Shown here: positions 41,953 to 50,003 of the stretch, piece by piece
Numbering within the stretch: position 1 is the stretch's first letter
How the letters are laid out: each line of letters opens with the position of its first letter
From: Algoriphagus iocasae
GTDB lineage: Bacteria; Bacteroidota; Bacteroidia; Cytophagales; Cyclobacteriaceae
DNA: 64,000 nt
Assembly (NCBI RefSeq): GCF_014206875.1
Contig: NZ_JACIJO010000001.1
Coordinates: 744,001 to 808,000 of the forward strand
Direction: 5' to 3'
The notes under the pieces: model-generated
What the model saw: the letters and a program-made list of their open reading frames with translations, nothing else
What the model was told of the DNA's origin: nothing
Databases searched by the model: none
Program-made: the position numbers and the translations under genes

Positions 41953-42675
41953 TTATCTAACTGTTACATGATAGCAACTTTGCTTTCTTTCTTTGATAAA
42001 TACGATTTTGTCAGACTTTTCAAATTCTTTGAGAATGGTCTCTATCTTCTTTTGAAGAGGTCTGCTAAAGCGTTTTTTGCCATTTAAGCGGATGTAAGAA
42101 ATATCAAATGAAACGCCATAAGAACGAGAACTTGTTCCTCCTGTGGCATTCTTATTTCTTCTTCTTAGACTCTTTTGCTGTTCTGGGGTACGCGTTACTG
42201 ATGTAATCGTGAAAAAGCTTTCATCATCAGTTAAAGCTTGAAAAGCCAAACCAAGTTCTTCAAGAATAACCTTGGAATAAGGTGTAATGTAAGGATGGCT
42301 ATGGGTCAATTTCATGATTTCATAACCCTTTCCCTTATCTACCAACACTAGTTTTTCATCTTCAATCAGCTTTTTGAAATGATCTTCAGACTCAATTAAT
42401 CCAAAACCATTGTGTTCGGCAGCATATAAATGCTTGTCATATTCTTTTGTAATTAAACCTTCTGGAATCGGAGGAACCACTCTTATTTCAGGTGTTTCCA
42501 CTTCTATTGGTTCTAAAGCTTCTAATTTTTCTTTGGGTTCAGGGGAATTAGTAAGCGCCGTGTACGTTTCTTTTAATTGTTCTTTCAGTTCTGGGATATA
42601 AGCTTGAGCAGCATACGCGCCCACTGAAAAAAGGATGAAAAATGAGATAAGTTGGATGAGTGAAGGTTTCCTCAT
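41953..42675 (-). CDS. DUF5715 (M15 peptidase-like) exported protein
   Basis: A 240-residue protein with an N-terminal signal or anchor (5-25, ...GAYAAQA), then a Pro/Glu-rich linker (45-72) and a C-terminal domain resembling D-Ala-D-Ala carboxypeptidases of the M15/VanY fold: FTITSVTRTPEQQKSLRRRNKNA, SSRSYGVSFDIS and CYHVTVR. In M15 enzymes the second motif is SxHxxGxxxD; here the His position is Arg184, while Asp191 and a late His236 remain. It may therefore be a non-catalytic peptidoglycan binder or a variant. It lies 350 bases downstream of cdaA. Confidence 0.75.
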   Translation of the reverse strand: MRKPSLIQLISFFILFSVGAYAAQAYIPELKEQLKETYTALTNSPEPKEKLEALEPIEVETPEIRVVPPIPEGLITKEYDKHLYAAEHNGFGLIESEDHFKKLIEDEKLVLVDKGKGYEIMKLTHSHPYITPYSKVILEELGLAFQALTDDESFFTITSVTRTPEQQKSLRRRNKNATGGTSSRSYGVSFDISYIRLNGKKRFSRPLQKKIETILKEFEKSDKIVFIKERKQSCYHVTVR

Positions 42676-42996
42676 GGGTGAAATCGTACTTGGTTTTTTT
42701 ATCCAGATGTTAATTTAGGTAGCTGCAAAGCAAATATTAATCCATCTAGCCAAATGAAACTAATTAATTTAGGGTGATTTCTAATTGGCATTTGCCGCTT
42801 GGGATTAAGAAAAGACAACTTGATTTTAAAATATAATAATTCCCAGAAGAAATTTTTCTGGTGGCATATTGAATTTATAAGAGGTTTCGGAAATCAGGAA
42901 AGCTCTCTTTGGTAAACGAAGAAATCCTTTCTGGAATATTTTCAAGATAATTTTTTTGTGTTTAAATCTTGATAAATAATTATGGATGGATAACAA
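42676..42996. other. Gene-free interval between cdaA and DUF5715 gene
   Basis: An AT-rich stretch of about 320 bases that presumably holds the DUF5715 promoter. I see no clear -33/-7 pair, repeat or RNA structure. A 60-codon frame at 42826-43008 has no coding character and overlaps the cdaA terminator. Confidence 0.5.
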
Positions 42997-42998
42997 TA

Positions 42999-43025
42999 AA
43001 AAAGGCAAGTATTCAACTTGCCTTC
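42999..43025 (-). terminator. Terminator of folP-cdaA
   Basis: AAGGCAAGT pairs with ACTTGCCTT across ATTCA; on the minus strand it is followed by TTTTTATT. It begins a few bases after the cdaA stop. Confidence 0.9.
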
Positions 43026-43027
43026 CT

Positions 43028-43903
43028 TTATGATTTGCTTGTCATAGCTAGTTTTCGTCTCTTCTTTAATTCGTATTCATCAATGTCTTCAAATCGAGCA
43101 TCTACATCCTCGCTATTTAAATAATCATTGATCGTTTCACGAACTTCCTGAAATGACATGTTATGGAGAATCTTGCCATTTTTCGCCATAGAGAGTTGAC
43201 CGGTTTCTTCTGAAACTATTAAAATCAATGTGTCAGTAGCTTCTGACATCCCGATACCTGCTCTGTGTCTCAAGCCAAATTGTGCGGGAACTTCTCTTTC
43301 GGTAACAGGAAGAATACATCTGGCTGCTTTTATTTTACCATTGTAAATAATTACTGCTCCATCGTGAAGTGGGCTGTATTTATTGAAGATGGAAATCAAA
43401 AGTCTTTTGGAAAGTTCGGCGTCAAGAATATCTCCACTTTCAGCATAAAATTTAAGCTCAGTACTTTTTGAGATAACCATCAATGCTCCTGTATTGCTAC
43501 CTGCCAAAGTCTTGGATGCATCTATGATCGGACTGATATTGAAAATCGAGTTTTCTCTTTTTCTCCAAAAGAAAAGAAGATCCTTCCACATATTATCATC
43601 GGATAAAAATGAAGAACGGCCGATAAGTAGCAAGAACTTTCTGATCTCGGGTGCAAAAATAATGATGGCGGCAATCACACCAACACCCATAAACTGACCT
43701 AATATTGCTGAAAGGAGCTCCATTCGAAGCGCTCTTACCAAAAGGTAAATCAGATAAATCGAAAGAAATCCAAGAAATATCTTTATCGCAACACTTCCCT
43801 TCAGCAATTTATAAATTTGATATAATAGCGCAGCTACCAACGCAATATCAATCATATTGACGATGGAAATGTCTAAAAATCCTATTTTAAATAGTAGGGT
43901 CAA
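43028..43903 (-). CDS. cdaA: Diadenylate cyclase (CdaA type)
   Basis: Makes the second messenger c-di-AMP from two ATP. Three membrane helices occupy residues about 15-95, followed by a DAC domain with the catalytic DGA (181-183, SPLHDGAVII) and RHR (212-214, FGLRHRAGIGMSE) motifs, then VSEETGQLSMAKNGKI. A length of 291 residues is normal for CdaA. The family N-terminus (LLFKIGFL...DI.LVA.LLYQIYKLLKGS) requires the TTG at 43903, whose TTGA overlaps the folP stop; the first ATG comes 16 codons later. It is translationally coupled to folP. Confidence 0.93.
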   Translation of the reverse strand: MTLLFKIGFLDISIVNMIDIALVAALLYQIYKLLKGSVAIKIFLGFLSIYLIYLLVRALRMELLSAILGQFMGVGVIAAIIIFAPEIRKFLLLIGRSSFLSDDNMWKDLLFFWRKRENSIFNISPIIDASKTLAGSNTGALMVISKSTELKFYAESGDILDAELSKRLLISIFNKYSPLHDGAVIIYNGKIKAARCILPVTEREVPAQFGLRHRAGIGMSEATDTLILIVSEETGQLSMAKNGKILHNMSFQEVRETINDYLNSEDVDARFEDIDEYELKKRRKLAMTSKS

Positions 43904-44781
43904 GGGTAAATTGTGTGATATAGTTTAAGTGTTTCTTTAGCTTCTTTTACGTCATGTACTCTTAGGATGTTTGCGCCCTGACAAAGGGCAAACATGTTTA
44001 ATGCTGTAGTTCCATTCAAAGCATCATTAGCATCGTTTTGGAGAGTTTTGTAAATCATTGATTTACGGGAAACACCGACTAAAACGGGTGATGATAAACA
44101 TTGGAACTGGCTTAAATTTTTCAGCAAAAAATAATTTTGTTCAATCGATTTTGCAAATCCAAAGCCAGGATCAATTATTGCATCTTTGATGCCAAACTTT
44201 TTGAATTGATCCAGTTTTTCAGCGAAATAATTCAATATTTCTGCTAAAATATCAGAATAATTTGTTAGTTCTTGCATATTTTTCGGATTTCCCTTCATAT
44301 GCATTGCGATATACGGCGTTTTTAACTCACCTACAGCCGGTATCATTTCTGGATCAAGGTCTCCTGACGAAATATCATTTACTATATGAGCACCAGATTG
44401 GACTGCTTTTTCTGCCACTTTTGCCCGGAAGGTATCAATAGAAATTAATACTTCCGGATGATTCTCGGCGATCCATTCAATGACTGGAACAACTCTTCTG
44501 ATTTCTTCTTCTTCCGAAACTTCTGAAGCCCCAGGTCTTGAGCTATAACCTCCGATATCCAATATATCTGCTCCTTCAGCAACTAATTTATTTACCTTGG
44601 CAGAGAAATCAGTAGAGTTAAAATCAGTCCGGCTTTTTTGAAAAAAAGAATCAGGTGTTACATTTAAAATACCCATAATCTTTGGACTGTTCCAAACATG
44701 GAGCCGTCCGTTGATTTGAAATGTATATTTTTGGGGAAATAATCTATCTTCGAAAGAAGAATATCCCTGAACCGGAAACAT
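43900..44781 (-). CDS. folP: Dihydropteroate synthase
   Basis: Condenses pterin pyrophosphate with p-aminobenzoate in folate synthesis. TIM-barrel motifs: IMGILNVTPDSFF (35-47), ADILDIGGYSSRPGA, ISIDTFRAKVAEKA, GAHIVNDISSG, YIAMHMKGNP, IIDPGFGFAKS and VLVGVSRKSMI. The ATG at 44781 is preferred; the frame also opens at a TTG at 44817. The gene overlaps cdaA by a TTGA and lies only 16 bases from the divergent DUF1599 gene start, so the two promoters must overlap coding sequence. The folP-cdaA pairing is common in Bacteroidota. Confidence 0.95.
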   Translation of the reverse strand: MFPVQGYSSFEDRLFPQKYTFQINGRLHVWNSPKIMGILNVTPDSFFQKSRTDFNSTDFSAKVNKLVAEGADILDIGGYSSRPGASEVSEEEEIRRVVPVIEWIAENHPEVLISIDTFRAKVAEKAVQSGAHIVNDISSGDLDPEMIPAVGELKTPYIAMHMKGNPKNMQELTNYSDILAEILNYFAEKLDQFKKFGIKDAIIDPGFGFAKSIEQNYFLLKNLSQFQCLSSPVLVGVSRKSMIYKTLQNDANDALNGTTALNMFALCQGANILRVHDVKEAKETLKLYHTIYP

Positions 44782-44797
44782 TAAACTAAAATAAAAT

Positions 44798-45346
44798 TTG
44801 GAGACGCTAACTAGCAACGAATATACACAAGTTATCAGCCGTTGTAAAGAATTATTTCGTAAGAAAACTATCGATTATGGTACTGCTTGGAGGATTTTAA
44901 GATTATCATCCATTACCGACCAGATTTTTATCAAAGCTCAAAGAGTACGATCTATCCAGGAAAAGGGAAGTCAAAAAGTAAATGATCCAATCGTAGATGA
45001 GTTTGTAGGAATCATTAATTATTGCCTTATCGCCTTGCTTCAAATTAGTTTTTCTGATGATGAGCGAATGGAAATACCTTTTTCAGAATTAGAACCAGTC
45101 TATGATAAATGGGTGAGTGATACGAAAGGATTATTGGAAAATAAGAATCATGATTATGGTGAAGCCTGGAGAGAAATGAGAGTAAGCTCTATGACTGACA
45201 TCGTATTGATGAAATTACTTCGTGTCAAACAGATAGAAGATAATGAAGGACAAACCATCGTTTCAGAAGGAATTGAAGCCAATTATCAGGATATGATTAA
45301 TTACTCTGTATTTTGTTTGATCAAACTTGGATATCATCATGATTAA
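44798..45346 (+). CDS. DUF1599 protein with two repeats
   Basis: A 182-residue protein of two homologous halves: CKELFRKKTIDYGTAWRILRLSSITDQIFIKAQRVRSIQ (about 15-53) and TKGLLENKNHDYGEAWREMRVSSMTDIVLMKLLRVKQIE (about 108-147). Each has the DYGxAWR signature of DUF1599, a family annotated as nucleotide-modification associated; its function is not established. A stop at 44792 closes the frame upstream and the first ATG lies about 90 codons in, so the TTG at 44798 is effectively forced as start. It overlaps the DoxX gene by eight bases. Confidence 0.85.
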   Translation: METLTSNEYTQVISRCKELFRKKTIDYGTAWRILRLSSITDQIFIKAQRVRSIQEKGSQKVNDPIVDEFVGIINYCLIALLQISFSDDERMEIPFSELEPVYDKWVSDTKGLLENKNHDYGEAWREMRVSSMTDIVLMKLLRVKQIEDNEGQTIVSEGIEANYQDMINYSVFCLIKLGYHHD

Positions 45347-46439
45347 AGACGGATTTCTTTGGGTCTTACGCCTTTTGGTAGGCGGGCTTTTTATTTTTTC
45401 AGGATTAATTAAAGTAAATGATCCAGTTGGGACATCAATCAAACTTGAAGAGTATTTTGATGTATTCTCTAATGATATTGCTGGTTTTTTTGCTGCCTTT
45501 GAACCTTTTGCTCTGCAAATAGGTGTGTTTTTGGTGGTAGTCGAAGTTGTCCTTGGAGTTATGCTGATTCTCGGAGTGAAGAGTCGATTTACCGTATGGG
45601 CTTTAGGATTGATGATTCTATTCTTTACGTTTCTGACTTTCTATTCTGCTTACTTTAATAAAGTAACGGATTGTGGATGTTTTGGAGACGCCATCAAATT
45701 GACTCCTTGGGAATCTTTCTATAAAGACATTATTTTATTGGTTTTGATTACCATTTTATTCCTGTTCAGGGATGATCTTCCGGATTCCTCTCCTATGTGG
45801 GCGAACGGCCTTGTCGTCCTAGTATTAATTAGCTCCTTGGTATTATCAATTTTGGCGATTAGAAATCTACCATTCATTGACTTCAGAGCTTATAAGGTTG
45901 GTGTGAATATTCCGCAGGCAATGGAGCCTTCTGCACCTTTGTTGTATTCATATGTGATGAAAAAGGATGGTGAAACGGTCATTCTTGATTCATATCCTTC
46001 GGATGAAAGCTATGAGTTTGTGGAAATGAATATCAAAAATCCTGAAAACTTACCTAAGATTTCAGATTTCGCGGTTTGGAATGAGAATGGTGATTATTCT
46101 GCCGAGATGTTTAATGGCAATAAAGTAGCCATTTTGGTGAGCAGTATGCCTAAAATGGATGATTCTAATCTGGAGCAAATCGATGCATTGATTGCTTCAT
46201 TAAGAAACTCTCCTATTGAAGTTGTATTCGTAGCAGCAGCTACTGAGGAAGAGATAACAAAACTGATTAGTGAAAGAGGGTGGGGCATTACAGGCTTGCA
46301 GGCTGATGCGACTGTGGTGAAAACAATTATCCGCTCAAATCCTGGAATAATGATTCTTAAAGACGGAGAAGTTTTATCGAAATATCATCACAACAATACA
46401 CCGGAGGCCGGAGAGGTTTTAGATCTTTTTATGAAATGA
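45339..46439 (+). CDS. DoxX-family membrane protein with thioredoxin-like C-terminus
   Basis: About 366 residues. The N-terminal DoxX/MauE-like membrane domain has four helices (WVLRLLVGGLFIFSGLIKVNDPVG; 60-90; 80-105; 130-170) and a conserved KVTDCGCFGDAIKLTPWESFYKDI segment with a Cys-Gly-Cys typical of DoxX/MauE proteins coupled to thiol redox chemistry. The C-terminal part (about 255-366) looks like a thioredoxin fold without CxxC (VAILVSSMPKM...PGIMILKDGEVLSKYH). The start overlaps the DUF1599 stop and its stop overlaps aroK (ATGA), giving a coupled three-gene operon. The function is unknown. Confidence 0.85.
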   Translation: MIKDGFLWVLRLLVGGLFIFSGLIKVNDPVGTSIKLEEYFDVFSNDIAGFFAAFEPFALQIGVFLVVVEVVLGVMLILGVKSRFTVWALGLMILFFTFLTFYSAYFNKVTDCGCFGDAIKLTPWESFYKDIILLVLITILFLFRDDLPDSSPMWANGLVVLVLISSLVLSILAIRNLPFIDFRAYKVGVNIPQAMEPSAPLLYSYVMKKDGETVILDSYPSDESYEFVEMNIKNPENLPKISDFAVWNENGDYSAEMFNGNKVAILVSSMPKMDDSNLEQIDALIASLRNSPIEVVFVAAATEEEITKLISERGWGITGLQADATVVKTIIRSNPGIMILKDGEVLSKYHHNNTPEAGEVLDLFMK

Positions 46440-46972
46440 CAAAAGAACTTAAAGTCGTTTTGGTAGGACTACCTGGTTCGGGAAAAAGCACATTTGGACG
46501 ACAATTGGCCTCTGTTTTAAACTTTCCTTACTATGATTTGGATCAATTGATTGAATCAAATTACGAAATGAAAATTCCCGAAATCTTCAGCAAATTTGGT
46601 GAGGGAAAATTTAGGGAATGGGAAAGTGAAACCTTGAGACAAACCCTAGAAAGCACCGACTCTTTTGTTCTTGCTTCAGGAGGAGGTTGTCCTTGTTTTA
46701 ATGACAATATGGACATGATCAATAAACATGGTGTTTCAGTTTATTTGGATGTTCCATTAGATGAAATTTCCACTCGTTTGGGGCTGTCAAAGATTCAAAA
46801 TAGGCCGATGTTTCAAGGACTAGATAGAGATGAGATTACAGCGAAGCTAAAGAGCCTTTTGCTGGAAAGGGAATACTTTTATAATCAGGCAAAAATAAAG
46901 CTCAGCGGTGAAGACTTCTCCGCTGAGCTTTTGATATCTGAATTGATCAGTCTTTTAAAAGCTGAATCCTAA
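46436..46972 (+). CDS. aroK: Shikimate kinase
   Basis: Phosphorylates shikimate in aromatic amino-acid synthesis. P-loop GLPGSGKST (11-19), the shikimate-binding DLDQLIE segment, FREWESETL (conserved Arg) and ASGGGCPC. The length (178) is typical. The ATG overlaps the DoxX-gene stop. The 3' end contains a 12-bp hairpin (46897-46931) and overlaps the convergent FadL-type gene by 18 bases. Confidence 0.94.
   Translation: MTKELKVVLVGLPGSGKSTFGRQLASVLNFPYYDLDQLIESNYEMKIPEIFSKFGEGKFREWESETLRQTLESTDSFVLASGGGCPCFNDNMDMINKHGVSVYLDVPLDEISTRLGLSKIQNRPMFQGLDRDEITAKLKSLLLEREYFYNQAKIKLSGEDFSAELLISELISLLKAES
46897..46931. terminator. Terminator hairpin embedded in the aroK coding end
   Basis: AAAGCTCAGCGG (46897-46908) pairs perfectly with CCGCTGAGCTTT (46920-46931). 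On the minus strand a T-rich run (TTTATTTTT) follows directly, as expected for a terminator of the convergent barrel gene; on the plus strand only TTTT follows. It lies entirely inside aroK, because the convergent genes overlap. Confidence 0.7.
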
Positions 46973-48466
46973 GGTTAGCATACCCGTAAAAATATTGTTC
47001 TCTAATTGGGTTACTGGACCTATATTATTGTTCTGAGCATCTAATACCTGGTAGCTACTGTAGAGCCCATCGAAGCGCTGATTAATTAACGCAAGGTCAA
47101 TTGAAAACTTATTGAGTTTTGCGCCGAATCCACCACTAATCTGATTGGTACTTCTGTCAAAATCTGAATTAGCTATTGGATCACCATAATACGCATAACC
47201 TCCTCTGATTCGGAATATATCAAACCTGAATTCTGCTCCAAATCTATAATTCAGCGTGCTTGTATAGGTGCTTCTGATAGCTTCATTATCAGGTCCCTCG
47301 TCAAAGTCCCTGCTTTTAATATTGGAATTGCTATAATCTACAAAGTCTATATCAGCTGAAACAAATCCATTTTTGCCAAGGAAAAATGTAGCTCCACCAC
47401 CGATCTTTAGTGGTGTGTTTAAGTTATATGAACCGACTATATAGTCAGATAAAGCCTCAACTCTTCCTAAAGTAATGTTTTCAGGTTCGAATTCGTAGTT
47501 GTCATATTCCGCAAACATACTTGCTTCATATTCTTCATTGAAAGCATACCAAGTTGGAGTCTGGAAAGTGAAACCTAAGTTCACATAATCAATTGGCTTA
47601 TAAATTAATCCCAAATTGACATTTAAGCCTGCTCCGTTAATATATAATCTTTCAGAAAGTGAAGAATTTATCAAAGGTCCGTCAGGGAACTCTTCGTTAT
47701 AAGTTTTTCGAGAAGTAAATGATAGATTCCTTATTCCTACCGAACCACCTATAAACACCTTATGGTTGAAATTAGCTCCATAGGCAAAAGTGATTTGGTT
47801 GGAGCTTCCTTCTTGCGTAATGTTTTCATCCTGAAAAGGGAAACCAGTCACAAATGAATCGTAGGAGGTAGGGTTTTGAATAACATTCCCATTATCATCT
47901 ACAAATACTGGATTAATCTGGTAGGTAGAATACGCAAGTCCTGTCAAACCAAATGATTCAATTTGAGTTTCTGGGATTCCATTGGCATCCTGCAGATAAA
48001 AATCAATGATGGAAGTATTGCCGATTTCGTCAGAATAAAAACCATATTCTGTATTAAAGTTTGCCAATCGTTGAATACTGATTCCAAAAGCTCCTCCTTT
48101 AAAAGCTCCTCTTGATAAACCATCCTTTGGGTTGGCCATCACATAGGAAAGGTTTGGCAAATTGAAGTTGCTGGTATTGTATGACCTGCCCTGATCTAAA
48201 TAAGTTGTGTTAACTCCCCAATCAGAATATCCGATGGAAATACTTGCTTCGGAAGATCTGAAAAAACCTAGGCCTGCTGGGTTTCCAGCGATATTTGAAA
48301 CATCGCCGCCAATAGACCATTGGGTTCCGCCAATCCCCATAATCCGGGAGGAACCATTTGCTTTTACATGACTGAATCTGTATGCATCTTCATAATAACC
48401 ACTCTGCGCCAATAGCAAATTGGAGGATAGGAGAAAACTGAAGAATATAAGAATCTTTAATTTCAT
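46955..48466 (-). CDS. OmpP1/FadL-type outer-membrane transport protein
   Basis: A 503-residue outer-membrane barrel (signal 1-20, ...NLLLAQ). The N-terminal plug-like part has the FadL pattern YRFSHVKANGSSRIMGIGGTQWSIGGDVSNIAGNPAGLGFFRSSEASISIGYSDW. Many amphipathic strands follow (FGISIQRLANFNTEYGFYS, YVNLGFTFQTPTWYAF, LNYRFGAEFRFDIFRIRGGYAYYGDP), and the end MLTLGFSF carries the aromatic BamA signal. FadL relatives carry hydrophobic compounds; Bacteroidota members are often annotated hemin receptor without evidence. Confidence 0.83.
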   Translation of the reverse strand: MKLKILIFFSFLLSSNLLLAQSGYYEDAYRFSHVKANGSSRIMGIGGTQWSIGGDVSNIAGNPAGLGFFRSSEASISIGYSDWGVNTTYLDQGRSYNTSNFNLPNLSYVMANPKDGLSRGAFKGGAFGISIQRLANFNTEYGFYSDEIGNTSIIDFYLQDANGIPETQIESFGLTGLAYSTYQINPVFVDDNGNVIQNPTSYDSFVTGFPFQDENITQEGSSNQITFAYGANFNHKVFIGGSVGIRNLSFTSRKTYNEEFPDGPLINSSLSERLYINGAGLNVNLGLIYKPIDYVNLGFTFQTPTWYAFNEEYEASMFAEYDNYEFEPENITLGRVEALSDYIVGSYNLNTPLKIGGGATFFLGKNGFVSADIDFVDYSNSNIKSRDFDEGPDNEAIRSTYTSTLNYRFGAEFRFDIFRIRGGYAYYGDPIANSDFDRSTNQISGGFGAKLNKFSIDLALINQRFDGLYSSYQVLDAQNNNIGPVTQLENNIFTGMLTLGFSF

Positions 48467-48528
48467 TGAGAGAAATAATTTTTTAATAATAACGGCTTAG
48501 CTAAGGAATTGTGTCAGATATGTTCAAA

Positions 48529-48553
48529 AAAAAAGGGGAATTAATTTCCCCTT
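48529..48553 (-). terminator. Terminator of the low-complexity lipoprotein gene
   Basis: AAGGGGAA and its complement TTCCCCTT flank a short AT loop. On the minus strand the stem is followed by T9, and it overlaps the stop codon region. Confidence 0.8.
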
Positions 48554-49881
48554 CCTCCTCTGGATGATCCGCTGGAGACGCTGCCTCCGCCGCTTCTTGA
48601 TCCTCCAGAACTCATGCCGCTACCCGAGCTTCTGCTTGGAGCACTATAGCTTGGTGTATTAGATCTGCTCGGCATTGATGATCTTGACGGCGAACCGTAA
48701 GATGGCGATGTACGAGCAGGAATATTACTTCTGTTGTAAGAAGGACTTGCCGATCTATTATAAGAAGGGCTAGCACTTCTATTGTATGTGCCAGTATTTC
48801 TACTTGGTCTATATACTGAATTTGAAGATCTTGAATTTGTTCCAGAATAACTAGGTCTTGCAGAAGGCATTGCACTTCTAGATCTAGTAGCACTTCTAGT
48901 TACGGCAGGAGAACTTACATTTCTTGTAGTTCCTACTCTAGATCTACTATTAGTGTAATAATCATTTTTTGAGCTACCAAATTCTCTTGATGCAGTTCTA
49001 GCACTTGAGTTAGAAACTAAGCTTCTGTTTGAAGGAGAATTTACTGCCTCTCTTCTTGCTTGAGCTCTTGAAGTACTTGGCAAAACAGCAGAAGATCTAG
49101 TGCCTAAAGAAGAAGTCGCTAAACTTGAACCTCTTGTTGCTCGAGCTCCTCTTACAACTCTTCTATCTCCATATTCTCCGCCAGGAAGAACATAAATTGG
49201 TCTATTGAATCCATAACCAGGATAATACCCTGGATAACCATAGCTAGGATAAAATCCTCCATACATTGGATATCCTCCCCAAGCATAACTTGGACCCCAC
49301 ATAGAACCAAAACCAAGTCCGAATCCGAAACCAAATCCGAAACCTAGACTAAATCCAGGTCTGAATCCGAAAGAAGGATACATGTAGCCAGGCATATAGA
49401 ATGGATCGTAGAAAGGACTATAATATCCCATTCCCCAAGGACTAAAGCCTCCCATATAACCAAGGCTTAAAGACATGGTTGGGAAGAAATTTGATCCGTA
49501 AGAAGAATTGGAATTGTTTACTCTATAATTATCGTATGCATTGATATCACCTTCTCCTGAAGATTCAACTCCTTCGTCGAAATAAACCATCTCATCAGAA
49601 ATTGTATCCTCAGCAGCGGTATATCTCGCTATGTATTCAGGATTTACATTCCTAGAGCTGAAATTTTCACCTTTATAGGAGTCTGTATTCAATGAACTCA
49701 GGCTTTCAAAAGATTCAGGATTATTGTTTTGCACAGCAAACTCGGTAGCGATTTTAGCATCCGAAGCCATGAAATACAAGTTATCCTGTTCTCCACTAGT
49801 CGCAAGTTTATTGGTGCTACAAGCACTCAATGCTAAAGCGCTGAGAACAACAGAAGATGTGAATATTGAAATTTTCCTCAT
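48541..49881 (-). CDS. Low-complexity Gly/Tyr- and Ser/Arg-rich lipoprotein
   Basis: A 446-residue protein I cannot assign to a family. The signal ends at a lipobox (LALSAC, Cys21). Residues about 30-135 are acidic and of normal composition. Residues about 140-235 are very rich in Gly, Tyr, Phe, Pro and Met (GFGFGFGFGLGFG, then repeats of YGYPGYYPGY type). Residues 245-440 are rich in Ser, Arg, Asn and Pro with short repeats (SPSYNRSA twice, RPSYSGTNSRS) and end GGSRSGGGSVSSGSSRGGRGN. The layout suggests a disordered, possibly adhesive or phase-separating surface protein, with a basic tail. Terminator follows. Confidence 0.75.
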   Translation of the reverse strand: MRKISIFTSSVVLSALALSACSTNKLATSGEQDNLYFMASDAKIATEFAVQNNNPESFESLSSLNTDSYKGENFSSRNVNPEYIARYTAAEDTISDEMVYFDEGVESSGEGDINAYDNYRVNNSNSSYGSNFFPTMSLSLGYMGGFSPWGMGYYSPFYDPFYMPGYMYPSFGFRPGFSLGFGFGFGFGLGFGSMWGPSYAWGGYPMYGGFYPSYGYPGYYPGYGFNRPIYVLPGGEYGDRRVVRGARATRGSSLATSSLGTRSSAVLPSTSRAQARREAVNSPSNRSLVSNSSARTASREFGSSKNDYYTNSRSRVGTTRNVSSPAVTRSATRSRSAMPSARPSYSGTNSRSSNSVYRPSRNTGTYNRSASPSYNRSASPSYNRSNIPARTSPSYGSPSRSSMPSRSNTPSYSAPSRSSGSGMSSGGSRSGGGSVSSGSSRGGRGN

Positions 49882-49944
49882 GGTTGAAGTTAGATTGTTA
49901 CTTTCTTATACGTGGTCAGAAGTGAAGGGTTATACTTTTTACTT

Positions 49945-49952
49945 TATATTTG
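49945..49952 (+). promoter_or_regulatory. -7 element for proS
   Basis: TATATTTG, an exact TAnnTTTG match, gives a leader of about 45 bases to proS. No good -33 partner is visible. Confidence 0.45.
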
Positions 49953-50003
49953 CCCTGCTCAATTTAGCAAAATTAAGGACAAAAAGTATCTGAATCAATT
50001 ATA

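Noticed and set aside
42826-43008. 60-codon minus-strand frame in the cdaA-DUF5715 gap
   Set aside because: It overlaps the cdaA terminator, has no signal or motif, and is AT-rich non-coding in character.
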